Below are positions 50,127 to 61,978 of a DNA stretch of 64,000 nucleotides, piece after piece. The position numbers were made by a program, and so were the translations under genes. The stretch covers positions 1-64,000 of the forward strand of contig NZ_HE578946.1 in the NCBI RefSeq assembly GCF_000321045.1, read 5' to 3'. Each line of letters opens with the position of its first letter. Position 1 is the first letter of the stretch. A model generated the notes under the pieces. It saw nothing but the letters and a program-made list of their open reading frames with translations. It had not been told where the DNA came from and ran no database searches. This stretch comes from Phytobacter massiliensis JC163 (lineage in GTDB: Bacteria; Pseudomonadota; Gammaproteobacteria; Enterobacterales; Enterobacteriaceae).

Positions 50127-50393
50127 ATGACTACCTACACTTTCGATTTCAATAAGATAGACAATCAGAATTCATTCTATCGCGAATTTTCCCGCCAGTT
50201 TGCTATCGATCGGGAAGCCATTACCGATCTGGATTCGCTATGGGATGTCGTGACGCAAAAGTTGCCTGTGCCGGTGGAGATTGAGTTTATCCACCTGCCG
50301 GAGAGAACCCGCCGCCGTTTTGGCGCGTTAATTTTGCTCTTTGATGAAGCCGAAGAGGAGCTTGAGGGACAGCTGCGTTTTAATGTCCGCTAG
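50127..50393 (+). CDS. yhcO: Barstar-family protein YhcO
   Basis: 88 aa. Starts [25 protein letters not shown]; the [25 protein letters not shown] segment matches the barstar fold. In E. coli it sits beside yhcN. No ribonuclease partner (barnase) is encoded nearby. Confidence 0.93.
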   Translation: MTTYTFDFNKIDNQNSFYREFSRQFAIDREAITDLDSLWDVVTQKLPVPVEIEFIHLPERTRRRFGALILLFDEAEEELEGQLRFNVR

Positions 50394-50404
50394 CGCCGGG
50401 CAAA

Positions 50405-50430
50405 AAAAAGCCCCCGACAGGCGGGGGCAA
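50405..50430 (-). terminator. Terminator between yhcO and yhcN
   Basis: GCCCCCG (50410-50416) pairs with CGGGGGC (50422-50428). The minus strand continues into a T8 run, so it mainly ends the minus-strand yhcN transcript, and can also stop yhcO. Confidence 0.8.
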
Positions 50431-50454
50431 GTCGTCAGTGTAGACGACGAGGGT

Positions 50455-50718
50455 TTATTTATACAGTTGCGCAGTAGCGTGCCAGGTATCCCCTTCCTGC
50501 AACTCGGTTACGTGATAACCGGTCGCGCCCGCTTTGTCTGCTTTGGCTGATAATTCTTCACGAATGCTCATTGGAGAGCTGGCCGTCTGGGAAACAGAGA
50601 TGCTGCCCATCGGCTGTAAATTCTGCGTTTGCTCACTGGAGAGCTGCGTTGCGGCGCCTGCGCCAAACGACATCAGTGAAGCTAAACCAAGGGTCGCGAT
50701 GATGAGATTGCGTTTCAT
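50455..50718 (-). CDS. yhcN: DUF1471 periplasmic stress protein YhcN (copy 1)
   Basis: 87 aa. Signal peptide MKRNLIIATLGLASLMSFGAGAA, then a short YhcN/BhsA domain with QNLQPMGSISVSQTASSPMSIREEL and AGATGYHVTELQEGDTWHATAQLYK. Related proteins respond to peroxide and acid. A sister copy lies upstream. Confidence 0.9.
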   Translation of the reverse strand: MKRNLIIATLGLASLMSFGAGAATQLSSEQTQNLQPMGSISVSQTASSPMSIREELSAKADKAGATGYHVTELQEGDTWHATAQLYK

Positions 50719-50815
50719 AGTCTTTTCTCCTCAAAACCCGACGGCAGGAAGGGTTGAACTGCTATTTTTATGCCTGGTGCCGTCGAGCCGTGTTTCATAG
50801 GGTGAAGGGTAGTGA

Positions 50816-51079
50816 TTATTTATACAGTTCAGCCGTTGCGTGCCATTCGTCGCCGGTGCGCGCTTCAATGATGCGATAAGCAGATGCGCCCTGTTCAGCG
50901 GCTTTTTTATCCAGCGCTTCGTGCATGTCCATCGGCGAGCTTGCTACCGCGCCAATAGATACCGTGCCTAATGACTGACGGTTCTGCGCCTGCTGCGCGT
51001 CAATAGAGGTAGCGGCGAAAGCGCCAAAAGAGAGAACGGAAAGAAGGCTAAGTGTTGCTACAGTTGATTTGATTTTCAT
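50816..51079 (-). CDS. DUF1471 periplasmic stress protein, YhcN paralogue (copy 2)
   Basis: 87 aa, same layout as its neighbour: signal peptide (MKIKSTVATLSLLSVLSFGAFAA), QAQNRQSLGTVSIGAVASSPMDMHEAL and GASAYRIIEARTGDEWHATAELYK. About half of residues match YhcN, so the pair is an old tandem duplication or two related members. The 97-base gap to the next copy has no clear terminator. Confidence 0.88.
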   Translation of the reverse strand: MKIKSTVATLSLLSVLSFGAFAATSIDAQQAQNRQSLGTVSIGAVASSPMDMHEALDKKAAEQGASAYRIIEARTGDEWHATAELYK

Positions 51080-51428
51080 AATGATTTCCTCGTCGTATTT
51101 TCTTCCTGAGAGTCTTTTTTCGTGACCCTCATCACAAAATCAAGTATACACTAATAACGTGAAAAATTAATACCCCGCTAATTATTTCTATCGAAAGTAA
51201 GTCGTAAAGAAACCTTTTTTTATATCTGAATCGATATAAAAATGTGTAAGCGGAACGGCTTGCAGGATTTAAAAAGCTTATAAATTAATGGGTTAATAGA
51301 TCGTCGCTTTTTGGCGCTGGTATTGATGGGATGAATGAATTGCGTCAGAAAATCGCATTTTGTGTTAAAAAAATGAAGCGTGAAGTGCCGAAAGGGATGA
51401 TTCCCCCGGGTTAGCGGGGGAGAAGAGA
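51080..51428. other. 349-bp gap between yhcN paralogue and argR
   Basis: AT-rich region upstream of the YhcN paralogue (promoter) and downstream of argR. CCCCCG (51403-51408) pairs with CGGGGG (51415-51420) just past the argR stop, a probable argR 3' hairpin. No gene is seen. Confidence 0.55.
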
Positions 51429-53245
<1,817 letters not shown>

Positions 53246-53253
53246 GCCTGACC

Positions 53254-53331
53254 GTCCCGGGTGCGGCTGCGCCTTACCCGGGCTACATCCGGTGCCGGGG
53301 TAGCCCGGATAAGCGCAGCGCATCCGGGACA
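53254..53331. repeat. BIME-like pair of REP palindromes
   Basis: Two inverted arms CCCGGGTGCGGCTGCGCC...ACCCGGGC and GCCCGGATAAGCGC...GCATCCGGG between convergent mdh and degS. Typical of enteric intergenic mosaic elements that stabilise mRNA ends and bind gyrase. Confidence 0.7.
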
Positions 53332-53347
53332 ACGTCCACACCCCATA

Positions 53348-54415
53348 TCAACTGGTGGCCGGATACTCCTGAATGGTCACTTTCAGCTTCAGTTTCTTAT
53401 CGTCACGCATCACTTCCACCGGAATTTCTGAGCCAGGGCGAATCTCCGCCACCTGATCCATGGTTTCCAGCGCCGAGACCGCCGGTTTGCCGTTGACGCT
53501 GATAATCACATCGTTGACCTGGATACCCGCTCTTGCCGCCGGGCCGTCAGGCGCCACTTCGTTCACCACAATTCCCTGAATCTGGTCGATACCGCTGCTT
53601 TGGGTATGCAGCGGGGCGATCTCACGGCCGCCAATGCCGATGTAACCGCGAATAACGCGCCCGTCACGGATGAGCTTGTCCATAATTTTGGTCGCCAGTT
53701 GGAAGGGGATAGCAAAGCCGATCCCCTCCGGCGTTTCGCCATCGTTACTCTTATCAAAGGAGAGCGTGTTGATGCCCATCAGCTCGCCCAGCGAGTTCAC
53801 CAGCGCGCCGCCGGAGTTGCCGTGGTTAATGGAGGCGTCGGTTTGCAGGAAATTCTGGCGGCCCGTCGGGTTCAGGCCGATACGCCCGGTGGCGCTGATA
53901 ATCCCCTGGGTAATGGTCTGCCCAAGGTTATAAGGGTTGCCGATCGCCAGCACCACGTCGCCAATGTGGGGGACGCGCCGGGCGTTAATGGGAATCACCG
54001 GCAGGCCGCCCGTGGCGTTGATTTTGAGTACCGCCAGGTCGGTTAACGAGTCTGAGCCTACCAGCAGGGCTTCGAACACGCGGCCATCCTGCAGGGCGAC
54101 GATTATCTGATCCGCATCGTTGATGACGTGTTTGTTGGTGACGATATAGCCGCGCTGATCCATGATAACCCCGGAGCCGAGCGTGCGGATCTCCAGGCGG
54201 TTATGGGAGGAGTTGTTCATGCTACGGTTGTAGACGTTCACCACGGCGGGCGCCGCGCGACGTACCGCCTGGTTATAGCTCACCGGTTTGTCGTCGTCGC
54301 TATCGAATTGCGGCGTCGTCATGGCATTGTACTGGCGTAGCGAGGGCATGGCGGCGAGGATCAGGCCACCAACAATTAAACCGATTGCAACTGAGCGTAA
54401 AAGCTTCAAAAACAT
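53348..54415 (-). CDS. degS: Periplasmic serine endoprotease DegS
   Basis: 355 aa with the ATG at 54415 (MFLKLLRSVAIGL), exact E. coli length. One membrane anchor, trypsin-like domain (catalytic His in TNKHVIND, Asp in DLAVLK, Ser in GNSGGAL) and one PDZ domain that senses OMP C-termini. It starts the sigma-E response by cutting RseA. Follows degQ by 104 bases. Confidence 0.96.
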   Translation of the reverse strand: MFLKLLRSVAIGLIVGGLILAAMPSLRQYNAMTTPQFDSDDDKPVSYNQAVRRAAPAVVNVYNRSMNNSSHNRLEIRTLGSGVIMDQRGYIVTNKHVINDADQIIVALQDGRVFEALLVGSDSLTDLAVLKINATGGLPVIPINARRVPHIGDVVLAIGNPYNLGQTITQGIISATGRIGLNPTGRQNFLQTDASINHGNSGGALVNSLGELMGINTLSFDKSNDGETPEGIGFAIPFQLATKIMDKLIRDGRVIRGYIGIGGREIAPLHTQSSGIDQIQGIVVNEVAPDGPAARAGIQVNDVIISVNGKPAVSALETMDQVAEIRPGSEIPVEVMRDDKKLKLKVTIQEYPATS

Positions 54416-54519
54416 GATACGGACGTCGTTATAAGGGAACCGGCAGCAGCATACCACGAGTTATCCGGACATCACATGCGGCGGTGATGTCCGGAACCGC
54501 ACTATGACCACGCCAGAAG

Positions 54520-55890
54520 CTAGCGCAGCAGCAGATAAAGCGTGTCGTTGCCGCGCACAATTTGCAGCGCGATAACCGATGGCTTCGTCTCCAGCACTTT
54601 GCGCATTTCCGCAATAGACTGCACCCGCGTGCGGTTAACCCCAATGATGACGTCATCTTTATGCAGCCCGGCCTGCGCGGCGGCGCTGCTTTTCTCTACG
54701 TCCTCAATGGTTATCCCTTTGGTGCCGTCTTTTAACTGCCCGTCGCTGAGGGCTGCGCCCTGCAGGGCAGGGGAGATCATCTCGGCGCTGGCGGAAGACG
54801 AGGTGCTTTTATCGAGCGTGACTTCCACATCAAGCGGTTTGCCGTCGCGCAGCAGGCCAAGCTTCACTTTTGAGCCCGGCTCGGTGGTGGCGATACGCGA
54901 ACGCAGCTCGGCGAAGCTGTTCAGCGGCTTACCGTTCAGGCTAACAATCACATCGCCCGATTTTATTCCCGCCTTCGCCGAGCCGGAGTTGGGCAACACT
55001 TCGCTGACGAACGCGCCGCGCTGCACATTAAGGTTAAAGGCTTTGGCGATGTCGGCGCTCATTTCGGTGCCTTTAATGCCCAGCAGCCCGCGCTTGATTT
55101 CGCCGAACTGAATCAGCTGGCGAGAGAGCGTCTGCGCCATGTTGCTGGGGATGGCAAAGCCGATCCCGACGCTGCCGCCGCTGGGGGCGAGAATGGCGGT
55201 ATTAATGCCGATCAGTTCGCCGTTGAGGTTAAGCAACGCGCCGCCGGAGTTACCGCGGTTGATAGAGGCGTCGGTCTGGATGAAGTTTTCCAGCCCTTCC
55301 AGATTCAGGCCGCTGCGCCCAAGGGCGGAGACAATGCCGGAGGTGGCGGTTTGCCCAAGTCCGAAGGGGTTGCCCACGGCCACTACAAAGTCGCCGACGC
55401 GCAGCTTGTCGGAATCGGCAATGGCGATTTGGGTTAAGTTGCTGGGGTTTTGCAGCTGCAGCAGCGCAATGTCGCTCTGGTCGTCGCCGCCAATCAGTTT
55501 GGCTTCGAATTCGCGCCCGTCGTTGAGCTGGACATTAATCTTCTGTGCCTGGTTGATAACGTGATTATTGGTCAGAACATAGCCTTTCGCGGCATCAATA
55601 ATGACCCCGGAGCCAAGCCCTTCAAACGGCTGCGCCTCTTGCTGGTCTGGCAGCTCGTCGCCAAAATATTTTTTCAGCTCTTCCGGAATTTTCTGGCCTT
55701 GTACCGCCGTTCCTTCCACCTGCACGCTGACAACCGCAGGCAGAACTTTTTCCAGAACCGGCGCGAGGCTGGGAAGCGCTCCCTGGCCCGGCACCTGTGA
55801 CGGCATGGCCGCAATGGTCTGGCTGGGCGTCGAGAGAGATAACCCGACACTTAACGCTAACGCACTCAACAGCAGGGTTTGTTTCTTCAT
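54520..55890 (-). CDS. degQ: Periplasmic serine endoprotease DegQ
   Basis: 456 aa. Signal peptide MKKQTLLLSALALSVGLSLS ending in TIAA, protease domain (TNNHVIN, DIALLQ, GNSGGALLN) and two PDZ domains (around 255-340 and 365-455). Chaperone-protease homologue of DegP. Length matches the family. Confidence 0.96.
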   Translation of the reverse strand: MKKQTLLLSALALSVGLSLSTPSQTIAAMPSQVPGQGALPSLAPVLEKVLPAVVSVQVEGTAVQGQKIPEELKKYFGDELPDQQEAQPFEGLGSGVIIDAAKGYVLTNNHVINQAQKINVQLNDGREFEAKLIGGDDQSDIALLQLQNPSNLTQIAIADSDKLRVGDFVVAVGNPFGLGQTATSGIVSALGRSGLNLEGLENFIQTDASINRGNSGGALLNLNGELIGINTAILAPSGGSVGIGFAIPSNMAQTLSRQLIQFGEIKRGLLGIKGTEMSADIAKAFNLNVQRGAFVSEVLPNSGSAKAGIKSGDVIVSLNGKPLNSFAELRSRIATTEPGSKVKLGLLRDGKPLDVEVTLDKSTSSSASAEMISPALQGAALSDGQLKDGTKGITIEDVEKSSAAAQAGLHKDDVIIGVNRTRVQSIAEMRKVLETKPSVIALQIVRGNDTLYLLLR

Positions 55891-56055
55891 TGATGCGGCT
55901 CTCGCAACCTAAAGTAAAAGGGAAACGGCGCAAAACAACTTGATGTTATTGAATTTTCAACCGGGTAACAATGCGGATAATGATTAAATAATAGCTGTGA
56001 TTATAAAGACAGGACGGGCGCAACCTGTGCGCCCGTTAAAAATGCAGAACAAAAT

Positions 56056-56454
56056 TTATTTGCGGTTTGCGCCGCCGCGCAGCAGGCCGGAAGCCCCTTC
56101 GGAGTAGTCGCGAGGGATCTGCACCGGTGCCTGATCGTTACCCGCTTCGGATTCGGCCAGGCGATTGCGGAATGGGTTCTCTTCGGCAGACATTTCCGGC
56201 AGCAGGCTGCTGGAGCTTTTCGCCATGTGCTGGTACAGCTGGCGATAGTCGTGCGCCATGGTGTCGAGAAGTTCAGCGCTGCGGGCAAAATGGTTCACCA
56301 GTTCTTCGCGGTACTCCTCCAGCTCTGCTTTATTTTTTTCCAGCTCGTACTGCATCGCCTGCTGCTGGCGTAATTTACGGTTTCCAAAACGCATGGCCAC
56401 GGCACCAATAATGATACCGACCACTAGCCCAATTAGCGCATATTCCCAGGTCAT
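56056..56454 (-). CDS. zapG: Cell division protein ZapG (YhcB)
   Basis: 132 aa with the ATG at 56454 (MTWEYALIGLVVGII), exact E. coli length. N-terminal membrane helix followed by a coiled coil (about 25-75, RQQQAMQYELEKNKAELEEYREEL) and a disordered tail. It links envelope synthesis with division. The longer upstream open frame is not used. Confidence 0.95.
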   Translation of the reverse strand: MTWEYALIGLVVGIIIGAVAMRFGNRKLRQQQAMQYELEKNKAELEEYREELVNHFARSAELLDTMAHDYRQLYQHMAKSSSSLLPEMSAEENPFRNRLAESEAGNDQAPVQIPRDYSEGASGLLRGGANRK

Positions 56455-56643
56455 GTACTTCTCCCAATAGCTTATGATTCCGTAGGGTGTTGGCGACAAG
56501 CGCCTTGCCTGCGCCTGATTATGCCACTATAACCGCTATTCGCGCAGAAGTGGAATCCCGACGCGGCATCGCGTAGGGTAGGACGATCTTTTTTTCGCCA
56601 ACCCTGCGGATCGGAACGATTTTCAAGGAAAAACGTTAATACC

Positions 56644-57768
56644 ATGCAAAGCCTTTCCCCGTCATCGCGTTATCTCAATGCCCTCAAGGAGGGTAGTCAT
56701 CAGCCGGACAATGTGCAAAAAGAGGCGGTTAACCGACTGGATGCCATCTACCAACAGCTTATCGCGCAAGAAGCGCCAGCGGCGCAAAGCGGCGGATTGC
56801 TCTCCAGATTCAGCAAGCTACTAACCCGGCGAGAAACCGCAGCGCCTGAGCCCGTGCGCGGCCTTTATATGTGGGGCGGCGTGGGGCGCGGCAAAACCTG
56901 GCTGATGGATCTCTTTTATCAGAGCCTGCCGGGCACGCGAAAGCAGCGTCTTCATTTTCACCGCTTTATGTTGCGGGTGCACGAAGAGCTGGGGGCGCTG
57001 CAAGGGCAGACCGACCCGCTGGAGACCATTGCCGATCGCTTTAAGGCCGAGACCGACGTGCTCTGCTTTGATGAGTTTTTTGTCTCGGATATTACAGACG
57101 CCATGCTCCTTGGCGGCCTGATGAAGGCGCTCTTCGCCCGGGGGATCACCCTGATTGCCACCTCAAATATCCCGCCCGATGAACTTTATCGTAACGGTTT
57201 GCAACGGGCGCGCTTTTTACCGGCCATTGAGGCGATAAAACAGCATTGCGAGGTGATGAATGTCGACGCGGGTGTGGATTATCGTCTGCGCACGTTGACC
57301 CAGGCGCACCTGTGGCTGTCGCCGTTGGGTGAAGAGACCGCGCAGCAGATGGACAAGCTGTGGCTGGCGCTGGCCGGGGAAAAACGCGCGTCGTCGCCAG
57401 CGCTGGAAATTAACCACCGTCCGTTGCCAACGATGGGGGTGGCTAACCAGACGCTCGCCGTATCGTTTACCACCTTATGCGTGGATGCCCGTAGCCAGCA
57501 TGACTATATCGCCCTCTCGCGCATGTTCCATACCGTGATGCTCTTTGACGTACCGGTGATGACGCCGCTCATGGAGAGCGAGGCGCGGCGTTTTATTGCG
57601 CTGGTGGACGAGTTCTACGAGCGCCATGTCAAGCTGGCGGTGAGCGCGGCGGCGCCGCTGTTTGATATCTATAAGGGCGAACGACTCAAGTTTGAGTTTC
57701 AGCGCTGCCTGTCGCGTTTACAGGAGATGCAGAGCGAAGAGTACCTCAAACGCGAGCATATGCCCTAA
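56644..57768 (+). CDS. zapE: Cell division ATPase ZapE
   Basis: 374 aa (E. coli 375). AAA-type ATPase with Walker A GVGRGKTWLMD near 82 and Walker B LCFDEFFVSDITD near 140. Destabilises FtsZ under oxygen-limited or heat conditions. It is divergent from zapG. Confidence 0.95.
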   Translation: MQSLSPSSRYLNALKEGSHQPDNVQKEAVNRLDAIYQQLIAQEAPAAQSGGLLSRFSKLLTRRETAAPEPVRGLYMWGGVGRGKTWLMDLFYQSLPGTRKQRLHFHRFMLRVHEELGALQGQTDPLETIADRFKAETDVLCFDEFFVSDITDAMLLGGLMKALFARGITLIATSNIPPDELYRNGLQRARFLPAIEAIKQHCEVMNVDAGVDYRLRTLTQAHLWLSPLGEETAQQMDKLWLALAGEKRASSPALEINHRPLPTMGVANQTLAVSFTTLCVDARSQHDYIALSRMFHTVMLFDVPVMTPLMESEARRFIALVDEFYERHVKLAVSAAAPLFDIYKGERLKFEFQRCLSRLQEMQSEEYLKREHMP

Positions 57769-58461
<693 letters not shown>

Positions 58462-58473
58462 TCGGGATTATAG

Positions 58474-58869
<396 letters not shown>

Positions 58870-59183
58870 TTGTCCTCTGCGCAAGCAGAACGATTGGCGA
58901 AAAAACCCGGTTTATGCCGGGTTTTTTTATGGATAAAAATCACGTTATCCACAGTAATGGATTGATTCTCGCTTCTTTTTCAGCATTTCCAGAATCCCCT
59001 CACCACAAAGCCCGCAAAATCTGGTAAACTATCATCCAATTTTCTGCCCAAATGCCTGGGATTGTTCATTTTTTGTTTGCTTTTTGAACAGAATTGACGG
59101 TGCGCGTGGGCAGGTAACCGACATCTGGGCCGGTCGGGTTAAGGCCGGTAGCAGTAAAAATTTGACTATACCTGGAGGTTTTC
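58870..59183 (+). promoter_or_regulatory. 314-bp gap: rpsI terminator and sspA promoter region
   Basis: AAACCCGG (58903-58910) and CCGGGTTT (58917-58924) followed by T7 terminate rplM-rpsI. Farther on, AT-rich stretch (58930-59080) should contain the sspA promoter. No gene is seen. Confidence 0.7.
58903..58930 (+). terminator. Terminator of rplM-rpsI
   Basis: 8-bp stem AAACCCGG/CCGGGTTT with loop TTTATG and a following T run; 34 bases after rpsI. Confidence 0.85.
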
Positions 59184-59822
59184 ATGGCTGTCGCTGCCAA
59201 CAAACGTTCGGTAATGACGCTGTTTTCTGGTCCTGTTGACATCTATAGCCATCAGGTCCGTATCGTGCTGGCCGAAAAAGGTGTCAGCTTCGAAATTGAG
59301 CACGTGGAAAAGGATAATCCTCCTCAGGATCTGATTGACCTCAACCCGAATCAAAGCGTACCGACCCTTGTCGATCGTGAACTCACTCTGTGGGAATCAC
59401 GCATTATCATGGAATATCTGGATGAGCGTTTCCCTCATCCGCCGCTGATGCCGGTTTATCCGGTTGCGCGTGGTGAAAGCCGCCTGTACATGCACCGTAT
59501 TGAGAAAGACTGGTACACGCTGATGGAAGTCATCATGTCCAGCAGCGGCGCGCAGGCTGACAACGCGCGTCGTCAGCTGCGTGAAGAGCTGATGCAGATT
59601 GCGCCAGTGTTCGGCCAGAAGCCCTATTTCTTAAGCGATGAGTTCAGCCTGGTGGATTGCTACCTGGCGCCGTTGCTGTGGCGTTTGCCGGTGCTGGGTA
59701 TTGAGCTGAGCGGTGCGGGCGCGAAAGAGCTGAAAGGCTATATGACGCGCGTCTTCGAGCGTGATTCTTTCCTCGCATCTTTAACAGAAGCCGAGCGCGA
59801 AATGCGTCTGGGCCGGGGCTAA
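59184..59822 (+). CDS. sspA: Stringent starvation protein A
   Basis: 212 aa, normal length. Glutathione S-transferase fold (SGPVDIYSHQVRIVLAEKGVSFEIEHVEKDNPP then DLNPNQSVPTLVDRELTLWESRIIMEYLDERFP) without a catalytic GST role. Binds RNA polymerase and helps the starvation response and P1 late transcription. Co-transcribed with sspB (4-base gap). Confidence 0.97.
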   Translation: MAVAANKRSVMTLFSGPVDIYSHQVRIVLAEKGVSFEIEHVEKDNPPQDLIDLNPNQSVPTLVDRELTLWESRIIMEYLDERFPHPPLMPVYPVARGESRLYMHRIEKDWYTLMEVIMSSSGAQADNARRQLREELMQIAPVFGQKPYFLSDEFSLVDCYLAPLLWRLPVLGIELSGAGAKELKGYMTRVFERDSFLASLTEAEREMRLGRG

Positions 59823-59826
59823 CTGA

Positions 59827-60324
59827 ATGGACTTGTCGCAACTGACACCGCGTCGTCCTTACCTGCTGCGTGCATTTTACGAGTGGCTGCTGGATAACCA
59901 GCTCACTCCGCACCTGGTGGTGGACGTAACGTTGCCGGGCGTGCGGGTGCCTATGGAATACGCACGCGACGGTCAAATCGTATTGAACATTGCGCCGCGC
60001 GCCGTGGGTAACCTGGAGCTGGCGAATGACGAAGTGCGTTTCAACGCGCGCTTTGGCGGCGTTCCGCGTCAGGTCGCCGTTCCGTTGGCTGCTGTGCTTG
60101 CTATCTATGCGCGTGAAAACGGCGCCGGTACGATGTTCGAGCCGGAAACCGCTTATGACGAAGAGATGGCCACGGTGAACGATGACGAACAGCCCTCCGT
60201 TGAGGAGAGCGAAACCGTTATGTCAGTGATCGACGGCGACAAGCCCGATCACAGTGACGATAACGAACCGGATGACGATCCGCCGCCGCGCGGTGGGCGT
60301 CCATCGCTGCGTGTCGTGAAGTAA
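59827..60324 (+). CDS. sspB: ClpXP adaptor SspB
   Basis: 165 aa. Binds ssrA-tagged proteins via the N-terminal domain (SQLTPRRPYLLRAFYEWLLDNQLTPHLVVD) and tethers them to ClpX with the C-terminal motif (GGRPSLRVVK). An acidic linker lies between. Confidence 0.97.
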   Translation: MDLSQLTPRRPYLLRAFYEWLLDNQLTPHLVVDVTLPGVRVPMEYARDGQIVLNIAPRAVGNLELANDEVRFNARFGGVPRQVAVPLAAVLAIYARENGAGTMFEPETAYDEEMATVNDDEQPSVEESETVMSVIDGDKPDHSDDNEPDDDPPPRGGRPSLRVVK

Positions 60325-60330
60325 TTGCAA

Positions 60331-60360
60331 AAAGCAGGGTTCTCAAACCCTGCTTTTTTT
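60331..60360 (+). terminator. Terminator after sspB
   Basis: AAAGCAGGGTT pairs with AACCCTGCTTT, loop CTCA, followed by a T run. The A run on the left lets it act also for the converging TetR gene. Confidence 0.85.
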
Positions 60361-61009
60361 ATGCCTTCGTCCCCGGCATCAGCCAGCAGGCGATGGTCTC
60401 CCGCATAACCTGGCGTCTGGTCGCCAGCGCCTCCGGCCGTTTTAAGTCCTGCTGGTAAATAATCGACAGCGTTGACTGGTTGATCAAATAGAAAAAGCCC
60501 AGCGCCGACATGGTGATGTTCAGCTGCATCGCATCGATCCCCGGGCGGATAGTGCCATCCTGCTGGCCACGTTCAAGTATGCGCTGGGTAATAGCAAGCC
60601 AGCTACTGTTGATAGGCACAATCGTGTCCACCCCTTTCAGATGGCGCGCTTTAAGCTGGTTTTCGCTATTGAGCAGCTGGATAAACTCCGGGTTCTCCAG
60701 ATAGTAGCGCCAGGTGAAATCCATCAGCTCCAGCACCGCGTCGCGGGCAGGCAGATGATCCAGCTCCAGCGCCGCCTCTTTGCTGCGGATATCCTTATAC
60801 GCCACCTGCAACACGTGGGTGAAGAGGGTATCTTTGTTCTCAAAGTAGTAATAGATCAGCTGCTTGTTCACGTGCGCCGTTGCGGCGATCTGATCGATCC
60901 TCGCGCCGTCAAAACCCTTCTCCGCGAACTCCTTTTTCGCCGCCTCAAGAATCAGGCTCTTTGTGAGATCTGGATCATGCCGACGTTTCGTTCTGGCTTC
61001 CCCTTTCAT
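60359..61009 (-). CDS. TetR-family repressor
   Basis: 216 aa; ATG at 61009, preceded by GGAG 7 bases upstream. N-terminal TetR helix-turn-helix: AAKKEFAEKGFDGARIDQIAATAHVNKQLIYYYFENKDTLF. C-terminal ligand domain of the TetR_C type. It is divergent from the SDR operon and presumably represses it and itself; two inverted repeats lie between. Ligand unknown. Confidence 0.88.
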   Translation of the reverse strand: MKGEARTKRRHDPDLTKSLILEAAKKEFAEKGFDGARIDQIAATAHVNKQLIYYYFENKDTLFTHVLQVAYKDIRSKEAALELDHLPARDAVLELMDFTWRYYLENPEFIQLLNSENQLKARHLKGVDTIVPINSSWLAITQRILERGQQDGTIRPGIDAMQLNITMSALGFFYLINQSTLSIIYQQDLKRPEALATRRQVMRETIACWLMPGTKA

Positions 61010-61052
61010 AGATTCTCCATTCAATTTCTTGTTTTAATTATAGTTTTAATTA

Positions 61053-61146
61053 AATCAACCATCTAGTTGATTTTGAGAAGTCGATCATGAATTTAATTTT
61101 TCTCCCTTTCTATACTGTTTCCGTAGTTTCAACTGATTAGTTGAAA
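61053..61146. promoter_or_regulatory. Divergent operator region with two 20-bp inverted repeats
   Basis: Site 1: AATCAAC-6 bases-GTTGATT at 61053-61072. Site 2: TTTCAACT-GATT-AGTTGAAA at 61127-61146. Both share CAAC/GTTG half sites; the centres are 74 bases apart, close to seven helical turns. A -10-like TATACT lies at 61111-61116, so site 2 overlaps the downstream promoter area. Confidence 0.7.
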
Positions 61147-61174
61147 TGTAGCAATTTCATCAGGGAGTATGCTC

Positions 61175-61963
61175 ATGATCCATTCGCAACGTCCGGTAGC
61201 ATTGGTGACAGGCTCGACACGGGGAATTGGTAAAGCGTGCGCGCTGGCGCTGGCCAGTGCCGGATTTCATGTCGCGATTAACGGGCGCGATAATGCAGAG
61301 GGACGCGCCCGACAGCAAGCCATGGTAACGGAATTAGAACAGTTTGGCATTGAAGCGCTTGCCTTGCCGGGCGATGTTTCAGATTTAGCCCTCCAGCAGC
61401 CGATGATCGACAAGGTGCTGGCGCGCTGGGGGCGGCTGGACTGCGTGGTCAATAACGCCGGAACGGCAGCGAAGCAGCGGGGCGACCTGCTGGAGGTGAC
61501 GGCGGAAAATTATCAGTACTGCCAGGACGTCAATACCAGGGCGATGTTCTTCTTCTGCCAGAAAGCGGCGCGCGCCATGCTGCAGCAGGGTGAAATCGGC
61601 GGCCAGCACCGCGCCATTGTCAATATCACCTCCTGCAGCGCCTACAGCCTCTCTGTCTCCCGCGGCGAATATTGCGTATCGAAAGCGGCGGCCAGCATGG
61701 TGACGCAGCTTTTCGCCCTGCGGCTGGCGCAGGAGGGCATCGGCGTTTACGAAATTCGCCCCGGCATTATCGAGACCGACATGACCAGCGGCGTGAAGCC
61801 GAAATACGACCAGCTTATCAGCGACGGGCTGGTGCCCATGAAACGCTGGGGACAGCCGGCAGATATCGCCACCGTGGTTGACGCGCTGGCCAGCGGCAAA
61901 CTCCCTTTCACCGTCGGACAGATTATTGAGGTCGACGGCGGCCTGACCAAATCCCACTTTTAA
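61175..61963 (+). CDS. Short-chain dehydrogenase/reductase (3-oxoacyl-ACP reductase-like)
   Basis: 262 aa. ATG at 61175 chosen over 61169 because AGGGAG lies 7 bases before it. Rossmann motif TGSTRGIGKACALAL, NNAG, catalytic Ser (SCSAYS) and YCVSKAA (Tyr-xxx-Lys). The C terminus (VDGGLTKSHF) is typical of classical SDRs. With its neighbours it probably oxidises a sugar, polyol or glycoside; the substrate cannot be given. Confidence 0.87.
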   Translation: MIHSQRPVALVTGSTRGIGKACALALASAGFHVAINGRDNAEGRARQQAMVTELEQFGIEALALPGDVSDLALQQPMIDKVLARWGRLDCVVNNAGTAAKQRGDLLEVTAENYQYCQDVNTRAMFFFCQKAARAMLQQGEIGGQHRAIVNITSCSAYSLSVSRGEYCVSKAAASMVTQLFALRLAQEGIGVYEIRPGIIETDMTSGVKPKYDQLISDGLVPMKRWGQPADIATVVDALASGKLPFTVGQIIEVDGGLTKSHF

Positions 61964-61978
61964 TCGCGAGGCACAATA

